Part shown: one piece after another, positions 10,768 to 22,034 of the stretch
Layout: each line of letters starts with the position of its first letter
Position numbering within the stretch: the stretch's first letter is position 1
From: Euborellia annulipes
Taxonomy: Eukaryota > Arthropoda > Insecta > Dermaptera > Anisolabididae
Direction: 5' to 3'
NCBI GenBank assembly: GCA_023213315.1
Contig: JAKCPI010002472.1
Span: 50,327-114,326, forward strand
DNA: 64,000 nt
Position numbers and translations under genes: made by a program
Notes under the pieces: model-generated
The model's database searches: none
The model's input: the letters and a program-made list of their open reading frames with translations, nothing else
What the model was told of the DNA's origin: nothing

Positions 10768-11223
10768 CAGTGGAGCAACCAGAGGGGTTTAGTTTTAAGC
10801 CCCCTCAGGAGAGAAAAAAAAAATTCAAAATAGAAAATAAAAAATATCAGCCTTTCTTTTTAATTGAAAAAAAAAGTTTTTTAAAACTGTATAAAAAATA
10901 CAAGTAAAATAACGGCTAAATATTGTAGACTTGTATTTTATTTTTTGCCTTGGCTACCATATACCACATCCTCATAAAATTAATATTTTATTTAAAAAAG
11001 AATTTTAACAAAAATTATTTTTTATAGTACTAGCGAAGAAGACCATAAAGAAATAGTTGATCTCACTACTGCAAAGGTAAATTTTTTTATTTGTTTATTT
11101 TAAATTGAATTTTGTTTTTCCGGGCACGTAGTGAGGGAGGTTTAGGCGAAATTTTCTTATGTTTAATTTTTTCAAACCCTCCCCCTCCTCCTCCTCCTGG
11201 AGCAAATCCTAGTTGCGCCACTG
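10768..11223. mobile_element. hAT-type element
   Basis: Ends CAGTGGAGCAACCAGAGGGG and, inverted, CAGTGGCGCAACTAGGATTT. The flanks (CCCCTCCC / CCCCCCTC) are compatible with a C/T-rich TSD but not decisive. Inside, at 11028-11076, a 49-nt segment bounded by TATAG and GTAAAT reads TSEEDHKEIVDLTTAK and could be a relic exon of an ancestral transposase or captured gene. Confidence 0.6.
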
Positions 11224-11639
11224 CCCCCCTCCAGAAAAAAACTTTCTAGCTACAGACCTATTCTCTATTATAGAGTAGCCTGGTGATTGAGAGTATTGAG
11301 AAATACTCCTTAAATAAGAAAGGATTTTTATAAAATTATTAAGATTTTTTGTTTTTATAATTAAATAATTAAGAAAAATAAAGTAATCTTATAAAAAATT
11401 TCCTTAATATTTTAAAAAATTTTTTAAAAAATTCATACTTTCATCAAAAACTTTGCACAAATTTGGAGATGCCCCTAGTCGTTTCACATTCGAGTTTATA
11501 AATGTAATAAGCAGAGAGAGACAGATCGTCTCATTAATTCTCTTTATAAATCAATTAAAAAAGTAATTTTGTTTGAATGCCCGTATATGTAGACTATATA
11601 TAATAATTTCAAATTTGAGAAAACACATTTTAAAATTTG

Positions 11640-11700
11640 ATAAACACTATATGAATTTCGACACTCAAAGTGTCATCTTCAGGAATAATACAAATTTGTA
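11640..11700 (-). mobile_element. Hammerhead-like element remnant
   Basis: The minus strand reads CTGAAGA, T, stem II GACAC/GTGTC, GAAA, then degenerates. It is a truncated relic of the fold-back hammerhead family; no second arm was found. Confidence 0.5.
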
Positions 11701-11711
11701 TTACTAAGAGA

Positions 11712-11953
11712 CAGTGGTGGATCCAGAGGTGTTTTTCGGGGGGGGAGTAATCTGGAGTGACTAGTCGCACAGCACACATTTTTTTCTTAATTTCGGTAAT
11801 TTAAAGGCGCATTCTGTACTTGTTTGCTAGAATATAAATATAAATCAAATTTTTAAGTATTAATTTTTAAAATTTTACATTAAAAATACATTTTTTTTCA
11901 AATGTCAGGGCGAGTAATTAACCCCTTTACCCCCCCCCTTGTATCCGCCCTTG
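11712..11953 (+). mobile_element. hAT MITE, family D
   Basis: CAGTGGTGGATCCAGAGGTG to GTATCCGCCCTTG, 242 bp, exact 8-bp TSD CTAAGAGA (11704-11711 and 11954-11961). The interior is near-identical to the copies at 3642 and 43597. Confidence 0.85.
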
Positions 11954-11961
11954 CTAAGAGA

Positions 11962-13085
11962 TGTAGAGGCGAACAAATTCATCAAATTTATTCTTGCTCA
12001 CTGTTTGGAAATTTTGCAATTCGGCAAAATTTTAAAGTTTTACATTTTCCTCTCTGACTTAAAGTTTTAAATTTCCCTCTCTATCTCCGCTTCCTCTCAC
12101 TCTAACCAATCAGCGAGAGAGAGAGTGGTGAACAGGCGACAAAACGGAAGTGAGTGGTTTATATATTAGTATGATACTAATAAATAATAGAAATATATGA
12201 TCTTTAACTTAATTTGCCTCATTAAAGCATAATATAACACTATAAATATAACACTAAAGCCAACGGCTATCAGTTTAAATTTAATTAGTATTTAATAATA
12301 ATTGTTGAGCATACAAATGACAGGTATTCAAGATTATTTAATTATCAAGCCGGTTTCTTGTGACTGTTAGAGTGTAAGACTTTTAAATTTAAACTATCAA
12401 CCGTACTCTTTTTGAAACATTAAGTATATAAAATACCTATATATGTTTTTAAAATGAATGATATGGAATTTTCTTCTCTTTTACTCAATGAACTTGAAAT
12501 TATTATAAAAAAGTTAAGTAAGTCTCTGAGACAAACGCGCTAATTTTTGAAATCACTATCTAATTAACTAGAAACAGTAAGTAGCCCATATTGAGTACAT
12601 TTACCTTAAGTTATTATATATTGAAATCTCAAATTTTCAATTCATTCATTAGAAAACTAAAAAAATATATCGAGTTATAAATTCAAACAATTTTTTCATT
12701 TATAGCCTAGTGAAACTTAACATATATTAAATAATTTTTCTTAATAAAAAATTTTATATTATAAAAAATGCTAATTTATAGGGGTTTTTTAGCAACAGAT
12801 ACAAATTCTGGAATAATAAAAATTTCACTGTCAGAATAAATTTATTCGGGTTGCGCAATACTAAAGAATATATGAATGTGTTAGTGAAGATCTCTGAAAT
12901 AATGATTAACCAATTCTAGACTTTTTTAAACCAGTCTGTCTATATTGTGTAATCGCAGGTGAAGAAAACATGCAGATTAGGATGAAATTTTTAAAAATAT
13001 ATCGAAAAATAAAAATATGTTAACAATTTTGACGACAGTATAATATTCGCAATGAAAAAGAAAAAAAAAATATTTTGGAGAATGT
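11962..13085. other. Intergenic, with hammerhead-element edge motifs
   Basis: A C/T then A/G-rich patch with GCGAGAGAGAGAGTGG lies near 12075-12150. Inverted segments AAAGCCAACGGCTATCAG (12255) and CTATCAACCGTACTCTTTTTG (12394) resemble the CCGTTGGCTCTAGTTG motif found at the edges of hammerhead fold-backs, suggesting an eroded copy at 12240-12425. Nothing else was recognised. Confidence 0.4.
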
Positions 13086-13091
13086 TAATTT

Positions 13092-13190
13092 ATTGATGGG
13101 TCAAACGCCCTCAGGAGCCCAGGATCTCCAGCCTTTTCGGAGTATCGATATGCATCAGGTCACCGGACTCTTGACTAACATCAACAAATA
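13092..13190 (-). mobile_element. tRNA-like SINE family T2, copy 1
   Basis: On the minus strand: GGTGACCTGATGC... (A-box-like), CCGAAAAGGCTGGAGATCCTGG, then a shortened B-box region. The better copy is at 14330-14460. It has diverged and lost the tRNA fold. Confidence 0.45.
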
Positions 13191-13825
13191 ATATTGTTCG
13201 AGTCCCGGGGTGTTTGGCACACCTACAAATAAACATTCTCACAAATTTGTTAAATAAATCTATGACTTGTCAAGTCCGAATGTGAATATTAATATCGTAT
13301 TCAAATATAAAGATCTCGAAAAATATTTTTTTAAAAATGATGAAATAGTAAGATTTTGAATGTCACATCGTAGAGATAATACATCCAATCACCAATATAA
13401 ATTTTATAATAATATAAGGTGTTGAATTATCGCAGTATATAGTTAGTAGAAACCAGAATGGTGGGAAACATAGTTTCGATATTATAATTTGGTATAAAAA
13501 TAGGAATGGAAAAAAAGATGCCGGTTACTGCCCTTAGGTCGCTCGCCTTTTCCAATCTAGCCTTCTCCTCAAGGTTATTTCTCCCACCATGTCTACTCAA
13601 CAAGGCTACTTCTCAACCCTACTTTTCAACGGTGTTTAAGTGGTAGGTCTTTGTCTTTTGAAAAATATTCAGTAGCCAAGAAATAAATTGATCTATTCAT
13701 TTTTAACAAAATAAATATAAACTTCTTTTAACTGAGATCCTCATTTTCCTTTATAAAATATTTTTGAAAAGTTTTTTTTAGGCATTGAAAAACATAAATA
13801 AGTTTATCAAAAATTATAATATTAA

Positions 13826-14081
13826 GTTGCGCGTCTCGAAAAACCGTTAGGCCACGATTCACTACCGAGTTACTCTAGGCGGCAAGAGATGGCGTTAGTT
13901 TTTTCCATAGGGATACAAAGGATTTATTCCATTTCATTTGAAAGATTCCAGCTAATTAATTAAGGGTAAAAAATTAATTATTTTTCAACACAATGATTAC
14001 TAATTTAATTATCTACAAGATATAGAGGAAATTTTTTTAAATATCTTTTATTTAATGCGATTAAATGCCTCAGAGCTAATT

Positions 14082-14114
<33 letters not shown>

Positions 14115-14250
14115 AAATTAATTAATTAATCTAAAAAAAAAATTGTTTTTTCGAAAATCAAAAAAAAGGGCTTCTATAATTTGTAGATATTTTAAATAGC
14201 TTTAATTTAAAAAAAAAAAAAATAATAATAATAATAATAATAATAATATG
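13826..14250. mobile_element. TTAA MITE (family C), copy 2, truncated
   Basis: Starts TTAA at 13822-13825 then GTTGCGCGTCTCG, and follows the family-C interior. The interior is expanded by (AAAT)n at about 14085-14120, and the right end is replaced by an (ATA)n microsatellite at 14220-14250. The right terminus is missing. Confidence 0.65.
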
Positions 14251-14329
14251 AAAATAAATAACATATCTGTTTTTTTTTTTTTAATTGAATTTTTTCATGA
14301 GCCAATTTAGGGTTGGGTTGCAAAAGCTC

Positions 14330-14460
14330 CCCTTAGAGATAACGAGTTGGTGGGCCAAAAGCCCTCAGGAATTGAGCCCAGGATCTCCAGCCTTTTCGGA
14401 GGATCAGTATGCAACCCTTAGCATCAGGCCACCGGACCCTTGACCAACACCAACAAATAC
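14330..14460 (-). mobile_element. tRNA-like SINE family T2, copy 2
   Basis: The minus strand reads GTGGCCTGATGCTAAGGGTT (A-box-like), CTCCGAAAAGGCTGGAGA and GGGCTCAATTCCTG (B-box GGTTCRANTCC with one change). This is the head of a tRNA-derived SINE. Both copies have similar flanks (TTGACCAACACCAACAAAT / TTGACTAACATCAACAAAT), so the element extends beyond the tRNA-like part. Confidence 0.5.
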
Positions 14461-14519
14461 ATTCCCTAAATCCGCTTACTCTTCTGTCGGCGGCAGATAA
14501 TTAAGTCAATATTGTTAAA

Positions 14520-14880
14520 TCAAATTTAAAATCTCGACCGTAGGCTCTAGTTGTAACATTGTATCTAATAATACGTTAATATCAATATATTTAATATCAA
14601 ATGACAAACAAGGCAGTGGCGTAGCTACAGACAAAATAATTTTCCTTTGTATAAACTTTTGAAATAAAAAAAAAATGTTAGTAGGGGCCCCGTAGTTATA
14701 ATTTACCTAAAAAATCCAGTTATGTCACTGAAACAAGGTGATATGTTTCAAGTTATTATTAGAGAAATGATAAAATGTATACGTCGGTATTTCGATACTA
14801 CTTCAGAAGTGAAAACACAACTTCACTGTATTTCATCAACAAAACTTGAAACATATCACCTAGTATAATTGAGTAGTTCA
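14520..14880. mobile_element. Hammerhead-like fold-back, split by a hAT MITE
   Basis: The edge motif CGACCGTAGGCTCTAGTTG is at about 14537. Inverted arms GGTGATATGTTTCAAGTT (14737) and AACTTGAAACATATCACC (14846) surround a degenerate core: on the minus strand CTGAAGT, AGTATC, GAAATAC. The 117-bp hAT MITE at 14614-14730 is inserted in the left arm. Confidence 0.5.
14614..14730. mobile_element. Short hAT MITE (117 bp)
   Basis: CAGTGGCGTAGCTACAGAC to TCCAGTTATGTCACTG, with a perfect 8-bp TSD AAACAAGG (14606-14613 and 14731-14738). Confidence 0.8.
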
Positions 14881-15378
14881 GAAAACCTTAAAATATATAT
14901 TTCTCTTAAAAATTCGATTTTAGTTTTTGCAATTACAATATTTATGCTATACTATTTATATATTACATATACAGGTGAGGAAACTCATTGTGAGTTCAAA
15001 ATTAAATCTTTAATTAATTCCTAAATTAATTTTAGCATGAACAGTCATCGATGATAATTTTTTTGTCATCAAATGGTTGTGAACCTGAATTACCTTGAAC
15101 TCAGAATTAACAAGTTCACTGCTTTCGTCCGATTAGCTAATCATCCAACTCAATAATAGAAAAATAAATAAATTTTTAAACTTGTTTTTTACAGTTTTCC
15201 CTATCAGTTTTAAGAGAAAGGATTTCAAAGTTTTGAAAAACAAGAGATATGTATGAATTTCAATTAAAGAAGAGAGAGATGTCGTTGACACAACTCGAGA
15301 AAAAAAATAATAATGAAGAAGAGACAAAGAAATAAATGTGAGCCTCTGAGTGTATTTAATGCAAATACTTATATTTAT

Positions 15379-15768
15379 GGAAAGGTGTAAACAGGCCACT
15401 GCAGTCCAATAAAAAAACAAAATATATAATTTATTTAAATTTCAACTTCTCAAACCGCCTGGTTTCGACCGCACTGCCGCAGGTCTTCCTCAGTGAGAAG
15501 AAATCTAGAAAATTTGTGAATGCATTACATCACCCTTAAGGTAAATATTTAATGTAAATAAAAAATAAAACTTTTAGACCTAATGTAATGCATTCACAAA
15601 TTTTCTAGATTTCTTCTCAATGAGGAAGACCTGCGGTAGTGCGGTCGAAACCAGGCGGTTTGAGAAGTTGAAATTTAAATAAATTATATATTTTGTTTTT
15701 TTATTGGACTGCAGTGGCCTGATTACACCTTTCCTGAATACATTCTGTCCTGGGTGAGTGCTATCATC
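15379..15768. mobile_element. Hammerhead fold-back retroposon
   Basis: Arms of about 150 bp, almost perfectly inverted (AGGCCACTGCAGTCCAATAA... at 15393 and its complement ending near 15724). Flanks TACTTATATTTAT / TATTTATATTTAT (15366-15378, 15769-15781) give a 13-bp TSD with one mismatch, although the sequence is low-complexity. One arm retains a complete hammerhead-like core, while the other has CTGAGGA changed to ATGAGGA. Confidence 0.65.
15446..15500 (-). ncRNA. Hammerhead-ribozyme-like motif with full stems
   Basis: Minus strand: stem I CTTCTCA/TGAGAAG, seven perfect pairs; core CTGAGGA; one extra A; stem II GACC/GGTC; GAA; stem III ACC-AGGC-GGT with a four-base loop; cleavage-site T. 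Unlike its relatives it has a real stem III hairpin, so it could fold as a monomer. This is the best-formed ribozyme candidate in the window. Confidence 0.65.
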
Positions 15769-15794
15769 TATTTATATTTATATTTTATAACGTA

Positions 15795-16003
15795 CAGTGA
15801 GGGACAATATCAAGTCCCACCCATGCGTTTTCTACTTGTGATTATTTTATTGTTTTTATAGAAGAAAATAAAATCTTTAATGGAAATTTTCTAGGTTTGA
15901 ACCATGAATGTTTCCATTAAAAAATATATAATATTTCTTTAAAAACAATGAAATAATCATAAGTAGAAAACGCATGGGTGGGACTTAATATTGCCCCTCA
16001 CTG
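15795..16003. mobile_element. Tc1/mariner-like palindromic MITE, copy 1
   Basis: Ends CAGTGAGGGACAATATCAAG and its inverse, flanked by TA (15793-15794 and 16004-16005). The two arms, each about 70 bp (GTCCCACCCATGCGTTTTCT...), are inverted. It is non-coding. A second full copy is at 39521 and a worn one at 26650-26795. Confidence 0.8.
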
Positions 16004-16493
16004 TACATATAGTCGAGTAAACACAGCAAAAATTAAAATATTTAAATAAAATTTTTAACGTTTTGTTCTAATTTTCTGTGTTCAAGAAATTTTTTTTCAG
16101 TTTCTAACAAATCTACAAATACAACCATAGGCGCCTGAACTGGGGGGAGGGGGGGGCAAGGGTACATTGCCTTCTATAGAAGGGGCCAGAGAGGGGCAAT
16201 ATGTCTTCTTTTATTTCATTTATTTAAAAATGATACATTTTTAATTTTTAAAAAATAAAATCTTTTAAATTAAAAAAAAAAAAATTAAAATTGTAAAAAG
16301 TTCATTTATTTTTTCGAAAATATTTTATATAGACCCTATTGTATTTCTAATTTCTAAAAACGTTTTATATGGAATTAAAATAAAATTGTTCAATCGATAA
16401 AGACCTGTCGCTGTAGGCTTAATGATGATGGAGTCAGGAAAAAAACAAGACGAGTGCAGCCAATTATTCTTTTATTTCAATTCTCGCTCTCAC

Positions 16494-16534
16494 AGCTGAC
16501 GTTTCGGTCTGAAGTCTAGACCATCTTCAGAGCC
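16494..16534 (-). ncRNA. Hammerhead-ribozyme-like motif
   Basis: Minus strand: stem I GGCT/AGCT; CTGAAGA; extra T; stem II GGTCT/AGACC; GAA; two-pair stem III AC/GT; cleavage C. The U-to-A change in CTGANGA is at the position known to tolerate any base. Confidence 0.6.
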
Positions 16535-16621
16535 ATTTCTCTACGTTTTGCTGTGAGCAGACCACATGCTGAATGTTGTCATTGTTGTTACAAATTTCCA
16601 CACTTTTTGATTATTGCCAGC

Positions 16622-16658
16622 CGGCTCTGAAGATGGCCTCGGGCCGAAACTTCAGCCG
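16622..16658 (+). ncRNA. Hammerhead-like motif, damaged
   Basis: Stem I CGGCT/AGCCG is perfect, and CTGAAGA, stem II GGCC/GGCC and GAAA are intact. The usual ACGTC has become ACTTC, breaking stem III next to the cleavage site. Confidence 0.5.
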
Positions 16659-16884
16659 TGAGGGCGAGAATCGAAATAAAAGAATATTTGGCTGCACTCG
16701 TCTTGTTTTTTTCCTGACTCCATCGGAATTAAAATAAGAAAATTAAAAATCAAATAGTATATAACAAATCTACAATATAGCCTAAAAGTATTTTTGATAA
16801 AATCACTAGCAAATTTTTTAAAATTTTAATTTTATTAAAGTAGTGGTTTAATAGGAGAATTAAATTCAAGTATGATACACAAGG

Positions 16885-17190
16885 TTTTTAATTTTTAAAT
16901 AAAATCACAATTAATTTTAAACTGGTAACCGTTGGCTCTAGTTGAAACATTATGCTTTAATTGGAGAATTAAATTCAAGTATGATACACAAGTCTTTTTG
17001 TTTCAATGATATATTTATTTATCATTAACACTTTATACGTATTGTTAATGTTAAATAAATAAATCATTGAAACAAAAAAACTTGTGTATCATACTTGAAT
17101 TTAATTCTCCAATTAAAGCTAATGTTTCAACTAGAGCCAACGGTTACCAAATTAAAATTAATTGTGATTTTATTTAAAAAATTTTTAGGC
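16885..17190. mobile_element. Long perfect fold-back without core
   Basis: Arms of about 140 bp (AAATCACAATTAATTTTAAA, GGTAACCGTTGGCTCTAGTT and so on) are inverted around TTAACACTTTATACGTATTG. The edge motif CCGTTGGCTCTAGTTGAAAC links it to the hammerhead family, but CTGANGA and GAAA are lost at the centre. A third partial copy of the arm (GAATTAAATTCAAGTATGAT) lies just left, at about 16857. Confidence 0.6.
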
Positions 17191-17445
17191 TTTATTTTAG
17201 ATTTGTTTTATAAGAAAAATATTTTTAATTTTCTAAAAAGGTTGTCACACCCCTCTCCCTGATTCAAATTCGTTCCCTCGCCCCTGAATACAACCCTGAA
17301 TTTGACTTTTTAATCACAAGTCTAACTAAATAATATTGAAATTAAAAAAAAATTTGGCAGCGCTATTTTATTATAGAAACGTTTAAAATTGATTTTATGA
17401 GCGCATTCATACTATATCTATGTCACTCTGAAAGTAAAAAACGAG

Positions 17446-17449
<4 letters not shown>

Positions 17450-17498
<49 letters not shown>

Positions 17499-17502
17499 TA
17501 TT
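17450..17502. repeat. (TA)n microsatellite
   Basis: About 50 bases of alternating T and A with one G (TATATGTATATA). Confidence 0.9.
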
Positions 17503-17689
17503 CTCCTACTAGATATGAGAATTATCTTCCATTCATAAATAAAAGTAGCTGTAAGATTCTAAAATTCTTTTTTTCTAAGTTGCCTAAAAACATTGAGAAA
17601 TAATGACACTCTATCTCTTATTTGAAGTTATCTAAAGCAGAACGGTCTCCCTAAAAAAAAAAAAGATAAAATGATTTTCATGGCAGGGG

Positions 17690-17814
17690 AAAAATTTTGC
17701 CGCCCTGCGGAAAAATTTAGTTTTGTCAAAAAAAAAAGTTTCTGCAGGAAAATTTTTGAGTTCGGGCTCACCCTCCCCTCCCCCTCCCCGAAAAATTTCT
17801 ATATTCGCCCCTGA
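17690..17814 (+). mobile_element. hAT family E right-end fragment
   Basis: TTTTGCCGCCCTGCGGAAAA and a C-run followed by TTCTATATTCGCCCCTG match the right part of the element at 6263-6518. The left end is missing. Confidence 0.55.
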
Positions 17815-17819
17815 TATAG

Positions 17820-20410
17820 TAAAAAAATTTCAAACATTAATTAATTCAATATCAAGGACTATACTATTAAAAATAAGGAAAAGATAATTACTTTTTCATA
17901 AAGATGCACCATAATAAGTTGTCAAAATTCATTTGAAGAAATCCATTCAGGTGTTGGTTTCTGCTATCGCTCGCTTACTATCTAAACAAAAAAATCTCAA
18001 AATGTTAAATAAAAAACTCATATTCAAAATTAATTCTCTTTTGATGAATTAATTATGAATACAAGTTGACATCCTCGGCTGAAAAATAAAATGGGAAACA
18101 TTTATTTCTTTTAATAGTTTATACATAGTTTTTACATAAAAAATATTATTTTAAATACACAACACAAATTCACACATTTAAGCTTCTTTTGAAGAGGTTG
18201 AGGCGTGGAGGCGTCTTCTTCATAGAGTATTGCCTTTGTTGATCTTCATAGAGTATGCCTTTGTTGATATGTATTCTTGGTCTTCATAGTCTTCGAAGAA
18301 TGAATGTTCGTACTTCACTCACAATTCTTCCTTTTTATTCTTCGCATAAAATGCATAAAAATCAGAAAAGAAAGATCATAAAGATCTTAAAAAAAGCTTT
18401 AGAGGTGCAAAAATTGCATATTCATTAAGTGTGACCACTCTCCCAAATTCAAATATCATTGTTGTTTAAGTGAAGCTAAGCTAAAGGGACCTATATTTAA
18501 ATATTATTGCGCCCGGGGAGAGTGATCCCCCTCACCTCTATCATTCCCTAATATAATAAAAATCGAAAGACATGCATTTAATTTTGGCCGAAGAGAACTT
18601 TCATAGGCCTAAGGCCTAATTAATTTTGTCCGAATAGAAGAAACTTGTTGTATTTTCATTGGACTTATCATCTTAACACAAGGATCCGAACTGAACTGAG
18701 TACTGATGATGAAATACCTGCCTAAATCTAGTAATCATTTATCGAAAGGTTGTTATTACTCTCCACAAGAGAATCTTTATATTCACTTGCTGTTCGAAAT
18801 CAATGTGATCAGAATCAAGAATCCAATGAAACATGACAAGTTTCGGTTTTTGAGTTATATCAAAAATAAAAAAAAAATAAAATAAAAAACAAGAACTCGT
18901 CTCTTCCTTCCAAACTCTAGACTGCCTAACGCCTAACGGGGGTAAACAGTGATTTTTGATTGCATGCTGATTTTCTAGCGAACGGAAATCCGAGAGAGCT
19001 CAAGTTTACAAAAAATATTTACAAAAAAATAATGTCCCTTAATTCTAACAACAATTGAAATAATAAAGCAGAATAAAAAAATACAGTAGATTCATTGACA
19101 TTTTAAAGTTTCAATAACTAAAGAAAAAATAAAATTTGGTTTCGTTGATATGATGAGAAAAATCTTTTGTATTTGTTCTTAAATAGAAATTCTTGAATAA
19201 GTGTTTGCTTATTAAAATTTTATAATTTTTGTGAGTTTTATTTTATCTAATAAAGTTCCAAATAATTCAGAAGGACTTGTCGGGACTTCTTTTAATGATT
19301 CACACTCATGTCACATATAAATTAATATTCAACCATTAAAGGAATTTACAAATTAATTTAGAGCATTTGGAGTTTGATCCAAGGACTCTATATAAAGAAG
19401 TGCAAGTTAACTTGTATATGGCATTTGAATGTGAACTGCTGATGAAGAAGTGCCTAAAATACTTCAAAAAAATTATGAAACAATTATTAAATAAATTTTA
19501 TACTAAGAAAAATTATAAAATTTTAATTAGCAGTCACTTAAGTCAAGGACTGACTGTATATATAATTCAAATAAACCATTTAAAATGTAAAAAATATGAT
19601 AACTATAAATTTAATTTTTATTTTGCTTTTTACAATTTTTACTTATATAACTATTGCTTGCGGAAGAAGAGTAAAGAGACAATGGAGTTAGTATATATAA
19701 ATCAAATTCTTAATTAATTATAAAATTGAACATTTTACATTTACAAGATAGCTACTTTCGAAGAAATTTTTCAAACAAAATAAAAAATATTAATTTTATT
19801 AAATTTAAATAAAATTAAATTAAAATATTTTTTTGTACTGAATCTCTAAATTTGAAATCTTTTAAGCATTTGAAACTCCCATTTTTTTAGACTTTTTGGC
19901 TTTACTCGTTTTTCGCAAGCAATAATAAAAATAATAAAAATAAGCGGATCTAAGGGGATTTAGGGGTTGAAAAAAAAAACAATTCGAAATTAAAAATTGA
20001 CAAAAATAAATTTTAACATTTTCAAAAGAAACAAGTCTAAAAACAAATTTTGAAAATTAAACATTTAAATTTATAGAAACCGTCCCCTTCATCATCGATG
20101 ACAGGATCTGCTTATTAAAAATAAAGAGGAGACTCAGATTGGTAAAAATATTTGCAGCCAATTAATATAATAAATTTTGTAGCAAAATTGTTTAGTTTTG
20201 GTTTTTGTGTTTATATTGATATTATTAGCTTTATTATGTGTATGTGTAGTTTAAAAATGGCTGCTTCAATTAATTAATTTGTTTAACTTTTTTGATGAAA
20301 TTTCTTTAATTTGAATATTTGATTCAAAATATAATTTTTAGTTTGTAAATAAAGAATTAAAAAATCTAAATGGGCCTTATGTCCATTCCTACTCCTATAG
20401 AGAGGGCATG
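17820..20410. other. Low-repeat stretch with minus-strand coding-like fragments
   Basis: Hardly any members of the mosaic families occur. Two minus-strand fragments look coding-like. One, at 18220-18330, reads VKYEHSFFEDYEDQEYISTK before a 26/25-bp tandem duplication (CATAGAGTATTGCCTTTGTT) shifts the frame. The other, at about 18730-18830, reads MFHWILDSDHIDFEQQ then a GTGAAT donor-like site. A GC-richer patch at 18900-19010 has no clear frame. The 116-codon plus frame at 19367 is AT-driven Lys/Tyr/Asn and is not believed. Confidence 0.3.
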
Positions 20411-20417
20411 TAAATAC

Positions 20418-20466
20418 CTTGTTTCATTTCCATCCTCCATTTCCATCGAATCGCTCGAAGAATACA
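20418..20466 (-). CDS. Possible small exon with start codon
   Basis: A 49-nt segment on the minus strand is bounded by a strong acceptor (GGCTTCTCTTTCAG) and a donor (ACAAG|GTATTT). It reads YSSSDSMEMEDGNET, with an ATG at 20446 giving MEMEDGNET.... If the segments at 21882-22034 and 24358-24610 are upstream untranslated exons, this could hold the start codon. No further exon could be joined with confidence. Confidence 0.3.
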
Positions 20467-21881
20467 CTGAAAGAGAAGCCCTGAAGCTAAAAACCCACCC
20501 TGTCTTCATTACCTATTAGCTAAATGTTTGCCAGAATGGCAGAACACACCTTATAACATGACGACTTGGTGATCTCGCAGAAAGGCAGAAAGGCAGCAAG
20601 GAAACCTAACCTAAAGAGGAAGAGAGTTTGGGGCCTAAAATACCTATGTGTGTGTGAGTGTTTGAGAGGAAGGGTAGGGAGGTAGAGGATTGAGAGAGTT
20701 ATTTTCATCTTTAAACTTCATTTGAACTGAAAATTGAATTTTTATAAAATTTTCAAATATCTATAATTTTGTTTTTTTATATATAAATTGATTTTTTTTT
20801 TCTTTATTTATTACAATTTTTATTTTATTTATATATAAAAAAAATCACACGGTATAAGAATGATTCGGAAAAAAATAGAAATCTACATAATTTATTTAGA
20901 GAAATTAGTAGTTTTAGGTAAATGATGAAATTCTAATTGAAAATAAATGAACTTTAATAAAAGAATATAGTTAAAAAATGAAAATAACCAAGTTGTAAAT
21001 CAGGGTTCTCAACCACCGCGCATTGCAATTGCACCACGAGATGTTCTTTTTTATATAAAAATTAATTTCATTTTTATTATTTATTTATTTCATTTTTTTT
21101 TTTTTTTTGTAATTTAAATATAAATTACAACATCACAATGGACAAGTGCAAATATGAAAAAATTAAAGATATTCCCGTTCAGAAGAAAAATGAAAATTTC
21201 TTAATTATTTTTATTATTAAAGTAATAGAATCATAATTTGTCTTTGAAAATGTTAATCGTTTATCGTTTATCGGTTTTATGAATACAAAAATGAATAAAT
21301 AACGGTTTATAATTGAAAATAAGTTGGGAACCACATGACTTACATAATATATGTGTGTGAGTGTGTGTGTATATGTGCGAATTCTCAACTATTGATCAAA
21401 ATCTAAAAAAATTTTATTTTTAAATATTAAACTTTTTAAGTTTATCTTTGATTGTAAATTATTATTGTTGTAAATGAATTCAAGTTTTTTTTTTTTTTTT
21501 CATCTTACATTACAGATACACTTGAGTTGAAGAACTAAAATTGTTATCAGTCAACTTAAGTTTGGTGATTTTTTTGGAAAAATTTAGTAAGAGAACATAG
21601 TTTCAAGTTAATCTAACATAATATTGTAATGATATATTGTTCCTTTATTAGAAATTTGAAAAAAATATCACCAACTATATGGTTTATAATATTTTTTCAA
21701 ATTTTTAAGATTAGCCCAAATATCATATCGATATTAATTATAACATCAAACTAGCGCTCTTATTAACAATTTCTAAAAGAATATCACTTGACTCTTTTTG
21801 ACTGTAAAAATTTAAGAAGAGCTCAACTCTAGTTAAACTGTAAAAAATCTGAGTCTCCTTTAATATAATCGCTGGGCTTAC

Positions 21882-22034
21882 TTCAAGTTCCTTGAGAAGA
21901 GAAGCTCAGTAGAAAGACTAGAAGAGAAGATCAGTTGCTACTCGAGAAGAATTGTTGCAGCAGAAGCGAGGTTCACTTGTTACTCCAGAAGAGAGGACAG
22001 AAGTCAAATCAATCTCATGAAAGTAGACCGGGAA
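21882..22034 (-). CDS. Possible exon with strong 3' splice site
   Basis: The acceptor is excellent (pyrimidine tract CGTTTTCTTTTCTTTCAG on the minus strand), and a donor GAA|GTAAGC closes 153 nt. The frame in phase with the segment at 22224-22339 is open for 38 codons (FPVYFHEIDLTSVLSSGV...) to a TAG 36 nt before the donor. It is therefore either the last coding exon or untranslated. The plus strand is also open here for about 65 codons (purine-rich, ...LEKRSSVERLEEKIS...), which leaves the strand in doubt. Confidence 0.3.

Larger units (their letters stand above)
16384..16724. mobile_element. Hammerhead fold-back retroposon
   Basis: Arms beginning GGAGTCAGGAAAAAAACAAG are inverted around a 100-bp unique centre. 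An exact 13-bp TSD GGAATTAAAATAA flanks it (16371-16383 and 16725-16737). The ends share the TGCAGCCAA-type sequence with the copies at 30410 and 32803, forming one subfamily. Confidence 0.75.
16126..17286. mobile_element. hAT-type element carrying two nested fold-backs
   Basis: Left CATAGGCGCCTGAACTGGGG, right CCCTCGCCCCTG (inverted CAGGGGCGAGGG), exact 8-bp TSD AATACAAC (16118-16125 and 17287-17294). It hosts the fold-backs at 16384-16724 and 16885-17190, which therefore inserted after it or moved with it. It has no transposase remnant. Confidence 0.65.

Noticed and set aside
15379..15768. Rho-independent terminator or operon-like hairpin
   Set aside because: The long inverted repeat is a transposable fold-back with a TSD; nothing here is bacterial.
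19367..19717. 116-codon plus-strand ORF
   Set aside because: The peptide is a string of Lys, Asn, Tyr, Phe and Ile from AT-rich DNA, with no GC-richer third positions, splice sites or recognisable motif.
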